A stretch of 64,000 nucleotides of DNA from Cymbomonas tetramitiformis. Taxonomy: Eukaryota > Chlorophyta > Pyramimonadophyceae > Pyramimonadales > Pyramimonadaceae. Shown piece after piece: positions 9,981 to 19,630 of the stretch. Position 1 is the stretch's first letter, and each line of letters begins with the position of its first letter. Location of the stretch: the NCBI GenBank assembly GCA_001247695.2, contig LGRX02029187.1, positions 1 to 64,000 on the forward strand. The letters are read 5' to 3'. The notes under the pieces are model-generated. The model was given only the letters and a program-made list of their open reading frames with translations, was not told where the DNA came from and searched no databases. A program made the translations under genes and the position numbers.

Positions 9981-10125
9981 TGGTAATAATCTGAGAATTG
10001 AATCAGGTTCTGGCGGTCTAGGTAAGGTGTCGATAGGAGAGCAGACTCAAGGGTATACAAACGCCGACCACATTGGAGACCGTTCTATCGCAATCGGCCG
10101 CAATGCATTATCTATTAACAATACA
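9981..10125 (+). pseudogene. Fibre-protein fragment (relic 1)
   Basis: GGTAATAATCTGAGAATTGAATCAGG and what follows match the fibre gene of the young Polinton at 63808-63945, including the phrase DRSIAIGRNALSINN. Similarity ends at AACAATACA (about 10125). The frame happens to stay open into the downstream sequence. The join with the integrase piece removes what corresponds to about 7.2 kb (56594-63806) of the intact element. Confidence 0.92.
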
Positions 10126-10456
10126 CACTTCTCGCGAAGCCGCCTGAGCGTGCCACCTAGTCCGAGCCGCGGACCCAAAAATAAATTTCAAATATGTACA
10201 AATTTTACTGACTGTGCTCGCAGGATTTAACGGCACGCAGACATGGACAGTGTCAACCACAACAGGACGGGAGACACAACGGCCACATGCAGATTTGGCC
10301 CACCCGCTCCCGCCCTGCTGTTTTGATGGCCGTTTCCAGCACCAAGTTAACGGTTTTTTGAACGCGCAGGGCGAAAACGGCACCCAGAGCGGCGACGAAA
10401 CCCTCAACAACGCACAACAGCACACTCAAAAACCCCTCCCCGAGAATCCCGATAAA
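10126..10456. other. Upstream region of the LINE ORF
   Basis: About 330 bp between the end of Polinton similarity and the first ATG of the giant ORF. The ORF frame is open from about 10214. A TGCTCGCAG acceptor-like string at 10215-10223 would allow an upstream exon, but no donor was identified. Probably the 5' untranslated region of the LINE-like element. Confidence 0.4.
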
Positions 10457-13400
10457 ATGCTCAACGCGCAGCTCCTAAAAGCCCTCCGTCCAAGAACCAA
10501 ATCAAGGACGGACGGAAGTCGCAAACGAGTAGCGGAGGGATCCAAACCTCCAACCAAACGATCGCGACTACCAGAAATCGTAAGTATGCCGGTCCTGGAC
10601 GCGCAGGACTCGCCCATGGGTGAGACCACCGAGCCCTCACAGGAAGAGTTCTCTACTCCCACCGAACTGAACACACCTGGGGAAGCCACGGCAACTCCGA
10701 CATCTCTGGGAGAGGTTGATCTCTCCGGGCCCCCGAGTCCTTACGAGGAACCTGAACCGCGAAAGCAGTTCAGGTGGGGCACGGCTGAAGTGAAAACATT
10801 CAAGCCGGACAAACAACAAAACACACAAAAGAAAAAATCGGGTGCCACGAGCCCCACCGGCCTACGGGCTGAGGACCCCGCGGGGACGAATAAGGGACGA
10901 GTCCCAACGAGAATAGTGGCCAACGCGCTGCTGCAGCCATATGCTTACAACAAGCATGCTGCGTCCCCCAAGGGGGACAACATCCCGTCGGTTGCCAAGG
11001 CAATCGACGAGGTGTCCAAGCTGCCAACAAGGGTAGCCTTGGGCACCAACCGGGAGGAGGAGATCGAGAACATCGTTACCTCCTGGTGGGAGGACACGCG
11101 GGACCTCCCGTTCGCCGAGGACAGGCCGGAGGAGTTCTGCAAGCTGGGACTCCCGGAAGAGGCCACAGACACCGAAGAGCACGGGGGGAACGCGGGGCAC
11201 CAAATCCTCCGCCACGTCCGGCCAATCACTGGCTGTGACCTAGCCCCGGAGGAGACCAACAAGTACGGGCTCCCTCTGCAGGGGTCCCCACAAATAAAAA
11301 TCACAGACCTCAGAGAAACTCAGAGGTATACTCTCCTCTACCTGAGGTATCTGGCCGACGTCATCCGACGCGCGCTGGAACTGGGAGAAGACGCCAAAAT
11401 ATTTAACATAGAGCACACTCAGCTCTGGACGGACCGTGAAGGCAAGGTCATACAGATCGACCTTGCCTTCAAGAAGAGGCCTATGGCGCTGTTCGTACTC
11501 TTCAATACAAACTTCCTGGTTCCCATGACCGTCGTTGACGACCCGTGGGTAGACATCGAGCCACCACGGGTCATCCCGAGGGTGTACGTGTGGTCCCCCT
11601 ACAGACAGCCTACGGGGACACTGCGCTCGAGAACAGTTCAGGTGTCATCTCCCCAACTGAGGGGGGTGACAGTGGTTCAAGCAGCCGTCATCCTGGGCAA
11701 CTTAGTCACCCAACGAGGGTGGGACGGCAGCGCGGCCATCGCCCGCATCCGAAAAGGAGCAAGAGACGAGACGCCTGCCGACAACAACATCCGGGAGGTA
11801 CTATTTCTTGTCTCACACGACCAGAACCTGGCTGAACTGCTCATCAAGGACAAGCTCCTTGACTTCGGCTTCCCCACGCGAAAGGGGCTGCTGCCATCGG
11901 CGGCGGACAAGCAGGCACTCAGTCTGCGAGAGATAGCTGTCATCGACTACAGCCAACAACTATTCGTGGGGCACCGCAAGCGGATAGTCGGTGCCATCAC
12001 CAAGAAGCTCTCCGAGATAGCACTCCGGCACAAGCAACCGCCGTACGGCGAAGACGCCTACCTCGTGTTCGAGAAGCATCTCGGGACACCGAGGTGGGCA
12101 CCATCGGACAGCACGGTGGAGTCGCTACTGCAGTGGAAGCGAAACAGCAACGACACCATAAACTTTTACGCAATCCTCACGGAGTCTGCGTACGACCTAC
12201 TGGTGTCAGCTGGTAGCTCCATCACGGTAGACGTCCACCTCAACGACGACAAGGACACTGGCGACAAGGTCTTCATCCCGGTGAAGGTGGAGGTTGGGCG
12301 CTGGAGCCTTATGGGCTCAAAATCCAGAAACAAGCAGGCAGCGACCCCCCACCACCAGCGCCAGGAAGGTACGACTGACGAGAAAACACTAAGGGCGACG
12401 AGCGAGGCTGCCATGCACAACGTGCAGAAGACAACGGAGGAGTGCCTGAGGAAGCTGCAACAGGCAACCGCTCAAGCCCCCCCGACGTCGTCAACGACCC
12501 CTGAGACGAAGAGCCTGTTGTCCCACATCGGGCACGAGCTGGAGCTCCTTAACCAGAAGGCAGCGGCAGCGGCTGCTAGCACCGAGGCCATCGAGGCCAC
12601 GGCAGCCAAGAGGCACAACGACATCACCACGGGGATCAAGAACTTTCACTCCACCTACGAGAGCACTGGACAAGCCATGGTGGACACGCTGGTAAGTCTC
12701 ACGAACCGCCTCACCAAGGCCCCCGAAGAGGACAGGCACGAAGCCAGCTCGGAAGGGGGTCTGAAGAGGTGGACAGCAAAGGGCGCTGACACATCCTCCA
12801 AGGAGGAAGGCAGTACTCAGCCCTCACTGCGTGAGAAGCTCCAGTATGTGGCCACGGACACACCTGAGGCCCGAAAGGCCAAGTACGACAAGTTTATGGC
12901 GGACCGTGCAGCAGAAAGTGGGGACACTCCCTACGGTGGAATCCCCTACAGGGGGGGACCTGCGCCCGGAGAGGGCCGACCAGGCAGGAGCACGGGCCTG
13001 GGTGTGAAGAAAAAGGCCATCGCCAAGATACCGAGAAAGCAGCACAAGCCAACAGAGCCCCCAGCCAAGAGGGCCAGAGGGCAAGGGCCCCCAGCGGACA
13101 TACCCACTGGGGTCCCAGCCTCTGGACAGCTGACCACGAGGAGGACCACCCGTCAATCTGCAAAGGTAACACTAACCACACCCGTACCTGCACCCCTGAC
13201 ACACGATCGGGGGGAGGCATACTCACTGTGCGAAGGGGGGCCTACTGAAACAGAGATCTATGAGCAGCGAAAGCACCCCATAAGTGCAAACAAGAGCCCA
13301 GACCCCCTGCATAAGGTGCCCACGACGAAACCCACACCTCTGTCTGAACTGGCAGTCACTGCATCAAGGGGCACCCGAACACCAAGCAGGAACGGGGGGT

Positions 13401-16400
13401 GCCATCAAGCAGGGGGAAGACACACCACCGAGACCCTGGAGGAGGTGGAGACTCTGCCAGCAAGCCATGCTGTCACGAGAAACACAGGAAACATAGACAG
13501 TGACAATCCTAGACTAGACAGCCTAGAAACTGTATTATTATTATTGAGCCACCCCATTCATACCATGCTCTGCCATGCCAATGAACTCCACAAGGGGCCT
13601 AAGACACGAGCCCATGATGCACAGCATAGCCACCCAGCATGGAGACTGGGCTCGGGTCGGAACTCAACGCACCCCTGTAATGCACACCCCGCCCACCTCA
13701 AGGTGCATGATAAGGTGGGAGCACCAGATGCTAAACTCCCACACTTCCACCGCGACAACTGTAATAAGTTAACAAAGAAAAGCAACCGACATATACGGCA
13801 CAACATGCACCCAGACATGTCTAAAATATTTAACTGCAGCAAGGATACCCCAAGCCTCCCTAGCACGATATTCACATGCCTTACCCAACTTGCTAACTCC
13901 GATATTAACCAATGCCTGCCAAGGGCTACGATAAGGCCCTGCTGCAATTTCACGCCCCGGCGAAGATGCACACTGCACTTTGCAAAAGATAACAAAAGCA
14001 CACTCTCACCTAACAAGTTAAAGTGGTACCCCCACAATATACAGGCGAACCCTACCGAAACCCTACCAAACGAGACAGCGAATGGCTTCGCACGGGCCTA
14101 TATAATGATAGGGAAGACAAAAAACTTTGGGGTATGGCTCAGAAGGGCAGAAGAGTGCCACACACAAAATAATGGGGCAAACCGCCAACATTCGACCACA
14201 AGCGAATTCCTAAAAATGCTCTACGTAAAAACATGCCTTTTCGCAAAACATAGCCGAACAACCCGAAACTGCTGCACAACTATGAGTGGACACATAAAAA
14301 ACGGGGACCACTTCAGAAAGGGCATTAGGGGCGTTACAAAGTGTGGTTTAGGGCGATGTAACGCTGTAACCATAAACCCAGCTGACAGCAAACACAACTA
14401 TACCCCTGACCTACCAGCAACAACCCGAGATGAGCTCCCCCACCAACTGAAAGAGGCGATACCGCCCACCCAACCACAGCGAAACAACCACCACGCCCCA
14501 GCCAACCCTAACAGAACCCTAACAGCTAAAGATGCAAAATACGCTATAGGGCCCAGTATTCTATTTCGTGCAATGGGAAAACTTGGGGGAAGGTTCAGGA
14601 AGGCGTGGGGACGACATACACGAAATACGGGGACAAATTGCCGCCTCTCGACCACAAGCGAATTCCTGAAAATGCTCTACGTTAAAATTCGAAAAACTGG
14701 AAAACTCAATGAAATACTGCCAAATTCTCACACAATAGTGGGACAATACACCGAATACAAGAAACACCCCGGAGAAAATGTTAGGGGAGTTACAGCAGCA
14801 TATTTAGGGGAATGTAACGCTGTAACTACAAACCCAGCACAGATGCAAACAAAGGCATGCTGCAATAGAGGCTCACGACACGATGCCAACACAACGTTGC
14901 ATAGTGCTGCGCTAGCTGTAACCCCGATGTTCATTACACTGATAGCCATGCTCACGTGGTGGGGGATAACACCCGAGCGCATGAGGGGAACGAACGGCAC
15001 TGGACATAACAACACAACGCGCAGCCGCAGAGCTAGAAGAAAATTAACCGCGGTAAGGAACGCGGCGAAACCGTGGACAAGGCCACCCCAGGGCTACAAA
15101 CTACTCAGAATAATTTACAGTAACGGCAAACCCATGTTTGTTAGAACATGGAAGCCAGCATACGCAGTAACGGCGATAAAGGAAGGCACCCCAACAAGAG
15201 GTAGACCGCTGATGAGGGAGGTGGAACACAAGATGCGGCAACAAAACCGCTACTGGAGAACAAGCATGACGGGCGGAGGCAGCCAGGAACACATGGCGAA
15301 GTACCCGTTTAATACCACCACTCAGGGACTATTCGAGAAAAAGGGAAGGATAAACGCATTCCAGATGCAGCAAGCCCACTCACTATACGAGGATGACCCA
15401 ATGCCCCCCCTGGTGATAGCCACGATGCGGGAAACACTTAAACCAGAAAACAGCGGTGGGCCACACACCACGAAGGCGCTGAGACTGCTCCGGAGCTCCC
15501 AAAGTTTCTCCATACAAGTGTGCGATGGCAAGCACTGGAGGGTGGTGCTGGCCGGACCGGACAAAGGAAACGACACGCTGAAGCTCTGGGTGTATGACTC
15601 CTCGAATGGGAGAACCAACGCAACTAGGCGTAACACCCAAAGACTAACGGCGGAAATAACCAACTGGGCAGAACAACTGGCCAAGGCGCTAGGCAAGCAG
15701 GTGACAGTTGAGCTAATGAATATAGGCAACCAAAGTGCGCAAGACCACTATAGCTGTGGAGCGTGGACCCTGATGGCCACCAAAGCGTGGATGCACTACC
15801 AGAAAACATGCCCAGAGGGGCACTGGCCCACTCACTTCAATGAGGCAGTCAGCAAGTGGGGACCCACTAACAGAGCGGCGATAGACGCCTACAGAAAATC
15901 CATACAACAACTCGTAAAAGAGAAGATGGCCACTGCCGAGGGGCAAAGGGAAACGCGGGAAGACGACCAGAAAGAGACGGAAACCCAGAGACCCAACGGT
16001 GGCCCGAACGCGAACCCAGAAGTCAGGGGACATGCACCGCAAACCCAAGTGGGAAAATACGTAAGTGCTACGGAACAACAAAGCCTATGGAAATGGCTCC
16101 ACAGACTGGTCCCAACGGCGCCACCGGGCGACGACGAGCACACGCATGGTGAACAACGACCACTGGGAACCCACTCGGACGAAGAGGAGGGGGGGGAAAG
16201 AGAAGAACCAACAGCTCAATGGGAGCAGCTTGAGGCCCCGCAAAATGGGGCACCTGAGGCAAGCAAGGACCTCCAAGAACGACGACCCCCCCCAGCGGAA
16301 CCAGCGAAAATGAACATAGGGGAGGACCGCCTGCACATGCTCACGTGGAATATGGCAGGGCAAAGCGATGCGTGCCTTGACCTGGCCGAGGTCGTCAGAA

Positions 16401-19400
16401 AGAGGAGCCAAAGCCAACAGAGCCTACAGGTGATAGTCCTCACGGAGGTAAAGCATGCACACGACAGTGTGATGAGGAGGTTCAGAGACATGCAATACAC
16501 CGCAATAGGCACCAAAACCGAAGTACCAATGACAGGAGGCGCTGTAGAACACGCGGCAGTGAAAGGAGGAGTAGCAATACTCCTCGGCAACCCCTACAGC
16601 CACGCACACAACCACCATGTTGTCCCCGCAAAGCACCTTGAGGGGTACCTACTACATGTCGTACTACACCTGCCCGGAGGGGTGATGTACCACGTGCTAG
16701 GCATTTACAACCCACCAGGGGCAGAGGAGCGGAAAACCAGGAACAAAATACTCGAGTATACGACTAACCTGCTCAGAGAAACCATGGACAAAGCAAATGA
16801 ACACGTGGTTATTGGTGGGGACCTCAATGCAAGCAACACCAGCACGGGCAAGGGGGTGACAAAAACCGACAAACAATGGATGAAACTTGCGGGGGAGCTG
16901 GACCTCCGCAATGTAGGCCCGCCAGTCAATACCACGCTGAACTGGGCGGAAAACAGAAATATAGACAGATGGCTGGCGCCAGGGAACAAACGGGCGCAAT
17001 ACGAGATAGGGGGCACCTCACACCTCACCCAGCACCACACGAGTGACCATGAGATGGTGAGCCTCGCGACCCTTCGGTTGGATAGTATAGACACTCACGA
17101 ACCGTACGTGGACCACGACCCCCAACCAGGGCATATAAAACTGGACACGCCCTTGTGCAAAACACACAGGGAAACACTCCAAAGCGTCCTCCTTAAAACA
17201 CACGACTATGCCAGAACAGCTGAACTGAGGCTGATAACGGAAATGGCCGCCCAATGTAGGGAAGAGGGCAACCGGCAGGTAGCTCACGCTACCATAGACA
17301 GAGCGGGGGAAACTGTGCTAAACATACTCACCCGAGCAAACAAATGTGCACTACGAGACGAGGAGCTACCCACCAGGGTAGTTGGAGGCTCCTCCGACCG
17401 GGGGGCAAAAGACCTGCTAATGAGCAAAAAGGACAGGAAAGAAAGGGATGCCGCGATACTCAACATGAGATCACACAAGCAAACCAAACGACACCTACGA
17501 AACCCGCAAACGGAACACTCAACCCTCCAAGGCCTGAAGGAAGGGGAAATGAAAGGCCCGCTGAACAGAGACAATGCAGACGCAAAGGAATGGGTGTCGT
17601 GGCTCACTGAGGAGGCCAAAAAGGAAAGGTCGACGGCGCACAAGGTAGTCACACAGCACTGGAAACGCGCCAAGCAAAGGCACAACGACAAAACGGTGAA
17701 GGAATACTGGAACAACCAAAAGAGATACCACAAAAGGATATACGCAAAAGCGCAGGAAACGGGCCATGCCCCCACAGCAAACATACAGGCCCTACAGGAC
17801 AGAGAGGGCAACCTGACTGCGGGCCATGATAACATTGCGAACGCCCTGGCGGACCACATGGCCCATTCGGCACCATACAGGATGGAGCACCGTAGCCTGC
17901 CCGACCAAAAACCCCTACCATGGGAGGACCCAACCCACAGGGAACGCCTCATAAAAGCACCAAGACCAGACCCCACGGGACTGGACCTCACAATAAGCCG
18001 ACAGGGCTACAACAAAGCAGTACACGCCCTGAATAACAACAAAGCACCAGGCCCCACCAGGACCCCAAATGAAATTCTCAAGTACATGCCAGAAGACTTC
18101 CATGACGCATTACATGCACTCATGCTGGAAATGTGGAATAGCAAGCATGTCCCCCTCATGTGGAAAAAGGGGACGTTCTGCTTCCACCACAAGAAAGGGG
18201 ACGTGACCCTGCAACAGAACTACCGGCCTATAGCCCTACTCGAGGGGGTGTTCAAGCTGTACACCTCGCAAATTGCGAACATGCTCTCCACGTTCTGCGA
18301 AACGCAAGGAATACTAGCCCAGGCGCAAGAAGGCTCAAGGGAAAAAAGGAACACACTCCGGCAACTCACCAGGGTAACCAATGCGATAGAGGACGCGAAT
18401 GTCTCAGGACGGGAACTGCATGGTCTGTACGTGGACTTCGAAAATGCGTATGGCTCGGTGGACCACAGCAAACTGCTACACACGATGCAATACCTTGGAA
18501 TACCTGACGAACTCACACAAGTGGTGCGAGATGTCCTGGGCACACAAAGCCACGACACCATGTCCATGTACACCAGGGTAGGTGGGGAAACCTCCTACAA
18601 AACGGTACAGGTGCAGAGAGGACTCCTCCAGGGGGACAGCATGAGCCCCCTCCTCTTCATAATATACCAGGAGCCGCTATTAAGATGGCTAAAGGTGGGG
18701 GACCATGGATACCAACACAAGTATGCAGCGGAACAGGAAAGACTGGGGCCTCTCAGAACAACAGCAGGGGCATTCGTCGATGACCTGCTCATACTATGCC
18801 CCACGATTTTCCACATGAGAGCCCAGCTGCACAAACTACAGGCATTCTCACAGTGGAGCGAACTCAAAATTAACCTCACCAAGTCAGCCATAACCGGTAT
18901 AAAAAATGGGGTCTCCATACCCGAGCAACTCCAAAAGGACCTCAAAATGCCGGGGGTGGACGGCAAACTAAGCCACTTCAAAATACTCAAGCCGGAAGAC
19001 ACATACAAATACCTGGGGGTACTGCTGGCATTCACCGGCAAGTGGGACAGGGAGAAAGAAGCAGCCAAGGAAGAAATGAACCACAGAATACAAGCCCTAC
19101 TGCGCTCCCCGCTAACGCCGGACCAAAAAGAATACTCTCTCCACTCTGCGATACTGGGGAAGTTCAGGTATGGACTGCACCTGGGACTCTATACGGCAGG
19201 CGAAATAGATGACTTCGACAAAATAATAGGCGGGGCCATAAAAAACATACAGGGCCTACCCCGCAACGGAACACCAAACATTTTTACCACTCAGGAAAAA
19301 GAACAATACGGCCTGGGCATGGTGCCACTCCAGGCGGTCTACGCCCAGTCGATTTGGAGCGGACTGCTTGAGGCCATGCACAGTGAAGAAGATAGAGGAA

Positions 19401-19630
19401 CTATACTCATTAGATACTCAAGCAAAGAAGAAAAGGAGGAACGAAAAAAGAACCTACAAAACCACTGGACATTCCCTGCACAGATGCAACGGGCACTACA
19501 ACAGGCATTTGGAATTACCACTGAACTATTTGCCTCACCCCTCAATGTTCACCACAACACCACGACTTACTTGGTGGTGCACCCTCTGCATCCGGGGATG
19601 GTTAGATTCCTCTCGGTGCTCTACGCATGA
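10457..19630 (+). CDS. LINE-like polyprotein: C48-type peptidase, APE endonuclease, reverse transcriptase
   Basis: One frame of about 3,057 codons from the first ATG (MLNAQLLK). Residues ~1-900: charged ORF1-like region. ~1000-1550: Thr/His/Asn-rich linker with an internal duplication. ~1640-1790: a Ulp1/C48-like cysteine peptidase with a His (GKHWRVV), Asp (WVYDSS), Gln (GNQSAQD) and Cys (YSCGAW) in family order. ~1955-2210: exonuclease-endonuclease-phosphatase domain (LTWNMA, LTEVK, IYNPPG, GGDLNAS, TSDHE). ~2510-2830: non-LTR RT (KAPGPTRTPNE, YRPIALL, YVDFENAYGSVDH, QGDSMSPLLF, FVDDLL). It would nick DNA and reverse-transcribe its own RNA. After FASPLNV the sequence ends soon, so the 3' part may be truncated. 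No poly(A) tail or target duplication was seen. Confidence 0.88.
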   Translation: MLNAQLLKALRPRTKSRTDGSRKRVAEGSKPPTKRSRLPEIVSMPVLDAQDSPMGETTEPSQEEFSTPTELNTPGEATATPTSLGEVDLSGPPSPYEEPEPRKQFRWGTAEVKTFKPDKQQNTQKKKSGATSPTGLRAEDPAGTNKGRVPTRIVANALLQPYAYNKHAASPKGDNIPSVAKAIDEVSKLPTRVALGTNREEEIENIVTSWWEDTRDLPFAEDRPEEFCKLGLPEEATDTEEHGGNAGHQILRHVRPITGCDLAPEETNKYGLPLQGSPQIKITDLRETQRYTLLYLRYLADVIRRALELGEDAKIFNIEHTQLWTDREGKVIQIDLAFKKRPMALFVLFNTNFLVPMTVVDDPWVDIEPPRVIPRVYVWSPYRQPTGTLRSRTVQVSSPQLRGVTVVQAAVILGNLVTQRGWDGSAAIARIRKGARDETPADNNIREVLFLVSHDQNLAELLIKDKLLDFGFPTRKGLLPSAADKQALSLREIAVIDYSQQLFVGHRKRIVGAITKKLSEIALRHKQPPYGEDAYLVFEKHLGTPRWAPSDSTVESLLQWKRNSNDTINFYAILTESAYDLLVSAGSSITVDVHLNDDKDTGDKVFIPVKVEVGRWSLMGSKSRNKQAATPHHQRQEGTTDEKTLRATSEAAMHNVQKTTEECLRKLQQATAQAPPTSSTTPETKSLLSHIGHELELLNQKAAAAAASTEAIEATAAKRHNDITTGIKNFHSTYESTGQAMVDTLVSLTNRLTKAPEEDRHEASSEGGLKRWTAKGADTSSKEEGSTQPSLREKLQYVATDTPEARKAKYDKFMADRAAESGDTPYGGIPYRGGPAPGEGRPGRSTGLGVKKKAIAKIPRKQHKPTEPPAKRARGQGPPADIPTGVPASGQLTTRRTTRQSAKVTLTTPVPAPLTHDRGEAYSLCEGGPTETEIYEQRKHPISANKSPDPLHKVPTTKPTPLSELAVTASRGTRTPSRNGGCHQAGGRHTTETLEEVETLPASHAVTRNTGNIDSDNPRLDSLETVLLLLSHPIHTMLCHANELHKGPKTRAHDAQHSHPAWRLGSGRNSTHPCNAHPAHLKVHDKVGAPDAKLPHFHRDNCNKLTKKSNRHIRHNMHPDMSKIFNCSKDTPSLPSTIFTCLTQLANSDINQCLPRATIRPCCNFTPRRRCTLHFAKDNKSTLSPNKLKWYPHNIQANPTETLPNETANGFARAYIMIGKTKNFGVWLRRAEECHTQNNGANRQHSTTSEFLKMLYVKTCLFAKHSRTTRNCCTTMSGHIKNGDHFRKGIRGVTKCGLGRCNAVTINPADSKHNYTPDLPATTRDELPHQLKEAIPPTQPQRNNHHAPANPNRTLTAKDAKYAIGPSILFRAMGKLGGRFRKAWGRHTRNTGTNCRLSTTSEFLKMLYVKIRKTGKLNEILPNSHTIVGQYTEYKKHPGENVRGVTAAYLGECNAVTTNPAQMQTKACCNRGSRHDANTTLHSAALAVTPMFITLIAMLTWWGITPERMRGTNGTGHNNTTRSRRARRKLTAVRNAAKPWTRPPQGYKLLRIIYSNGKPMFVRTWKPAYAVTAIKEGTPTRGRPLMREVEHKMRQQNRYWRTSMTGGGSQEHMAKYPFNTTTQGLFEKKGRINAFQMQQAHSLYEDDPMPPLVIATMRETLKPENSGGPHTTKALRLLRSSQSFSIQVCDGKHWRVVLAGPDKGNDTLKLWVYDSSNGRTNATRRNTQRLTAEITNWAEQLAKALGKQVTVELMNIGNQSAQDHYSCGAWTLMATKAWMHYQKTCPEGHWPTHFNEAVSKWGPTNRAAIDAYRKSIQQLVKEKMATAEGQRETREDDQKETETQRPNGGPNANPEVRGHAPQTQVGKYVSATEQQSLWKWLHRLVPTAPPGDDEHTHGEQRPLGTHSDEEEGGEREEPTAQWEQLEAPQNGAPEASKDLQERRPPPAEPAKMNIGEDRLHMLTWNMAGQSDACLDLAEVVRKRSQSQQSLQVIVLTEVKHAHDSVMRRFRDMQYTAIGTKTEVPMTGGAVEHAAVKGGVAILLGNPYSHAHNHHVVPAKHLEGYLLHVVLHLPGGVMYHVLGIYNPPGAEERKTRNKILEYTTNLLRETMDKANEHVVIGGDLNASNTSTGKGVTKTDKQWMKLAGELDLRNVGPPVNTTLNWAENRNIDRWLAPGNKRAQYEIGGTSHLTQHHTSDHEMVSLATLRLDSIDTHEPYVDHDPQPGHIKLDTPLCKTHRETLQSVLLKTHDYARTAELRLITEMAAQCREEGNRQVAHATIDRAGETVLNILTRANKCALRDEELPTRVVGGSSDRGAKDLLMSKKDRKERDAAILNMRSHKQTKRHLRNPQTEHSTLQGLKEGEMKGPLNRDNADAKEWVSWLTEEAKKERSTAHKVVTQHWKRAKQRHNDKTVKEYWNNQKRYHKRIYAKAQETGHAPTANIQALQDREGNLTAGHDNIANALADHMAHSAPYRMEHRSLPDQKPLPWEDPTHRERLIKAPRPDPTGLDLTISRQGYNKAVHALNNNKAPGPTRTPNEILKYMPEDFHDALHALMLEMWNSKHVPLMWKKGTFCFHHKKGDVTLQQNYRPIALLEGVFKLYTSQIANMLSTFCETQGILAQAQEGSREKRNTLRQLTRVTNAIEDANVSGRELHGLYVDFENAYGSVDHSKLLHTMQYLGIPDELTQVVRDVLGTQSHDTMSMYTRVGGETSYKTVQVQRGLLQGDSMSPLLFIIYQEPLLRWLKVGDHGYQHKYAAEQERLGPLRTTAGAFVDDLLILCPTIFHMRAQLHKLQAFSQWSELKINLTKSAITGIKNGVSIPEQLQKDLKMPGVDGKLSHFKILKPEDTYKYLGVLLAFTGKWDREKEAAKEEMNHRIQALLRSPLTPDQKEYSLHSAILGKFRYGLHLGLYTAGEIDDFDKIIGGAIKNIQGLPRNGTPNIFTTQEKEQYGLGMVPLQAVYAQSIWSGLLEAMHSEEDRGTILIRYSSKEEKEERKKNLQNHWTFPAQMQRALQQAFGITTELFASPLNVHHNTTTYLVVHPLHPGMVRFLSVLYA
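14180..14855 (+). repeat. Internal duplication within the LINE ORF
   Basis: Two copies about 464 bp apart share AAGCGAATTCCT(A/G)AAAATGCTCTACGT (14199 and 14663), and further on TTAGGGG(C/A)GTTACA and TGTAACGCTGTAAC (14326-14372, 14785-14828). Protein similarity is patchy while DNA similarity is clear, which suggests duplicated non-coding sequence rather than a selected domain. Confidence 0.75.

Noticed and set aside
15322..18573. Numerous minus-strand ORFs of 60-235 codons inside the LINE
   Set aside because: They mirror the high GC third positions of the giant plus-strand ORF; no family and no consistent order.
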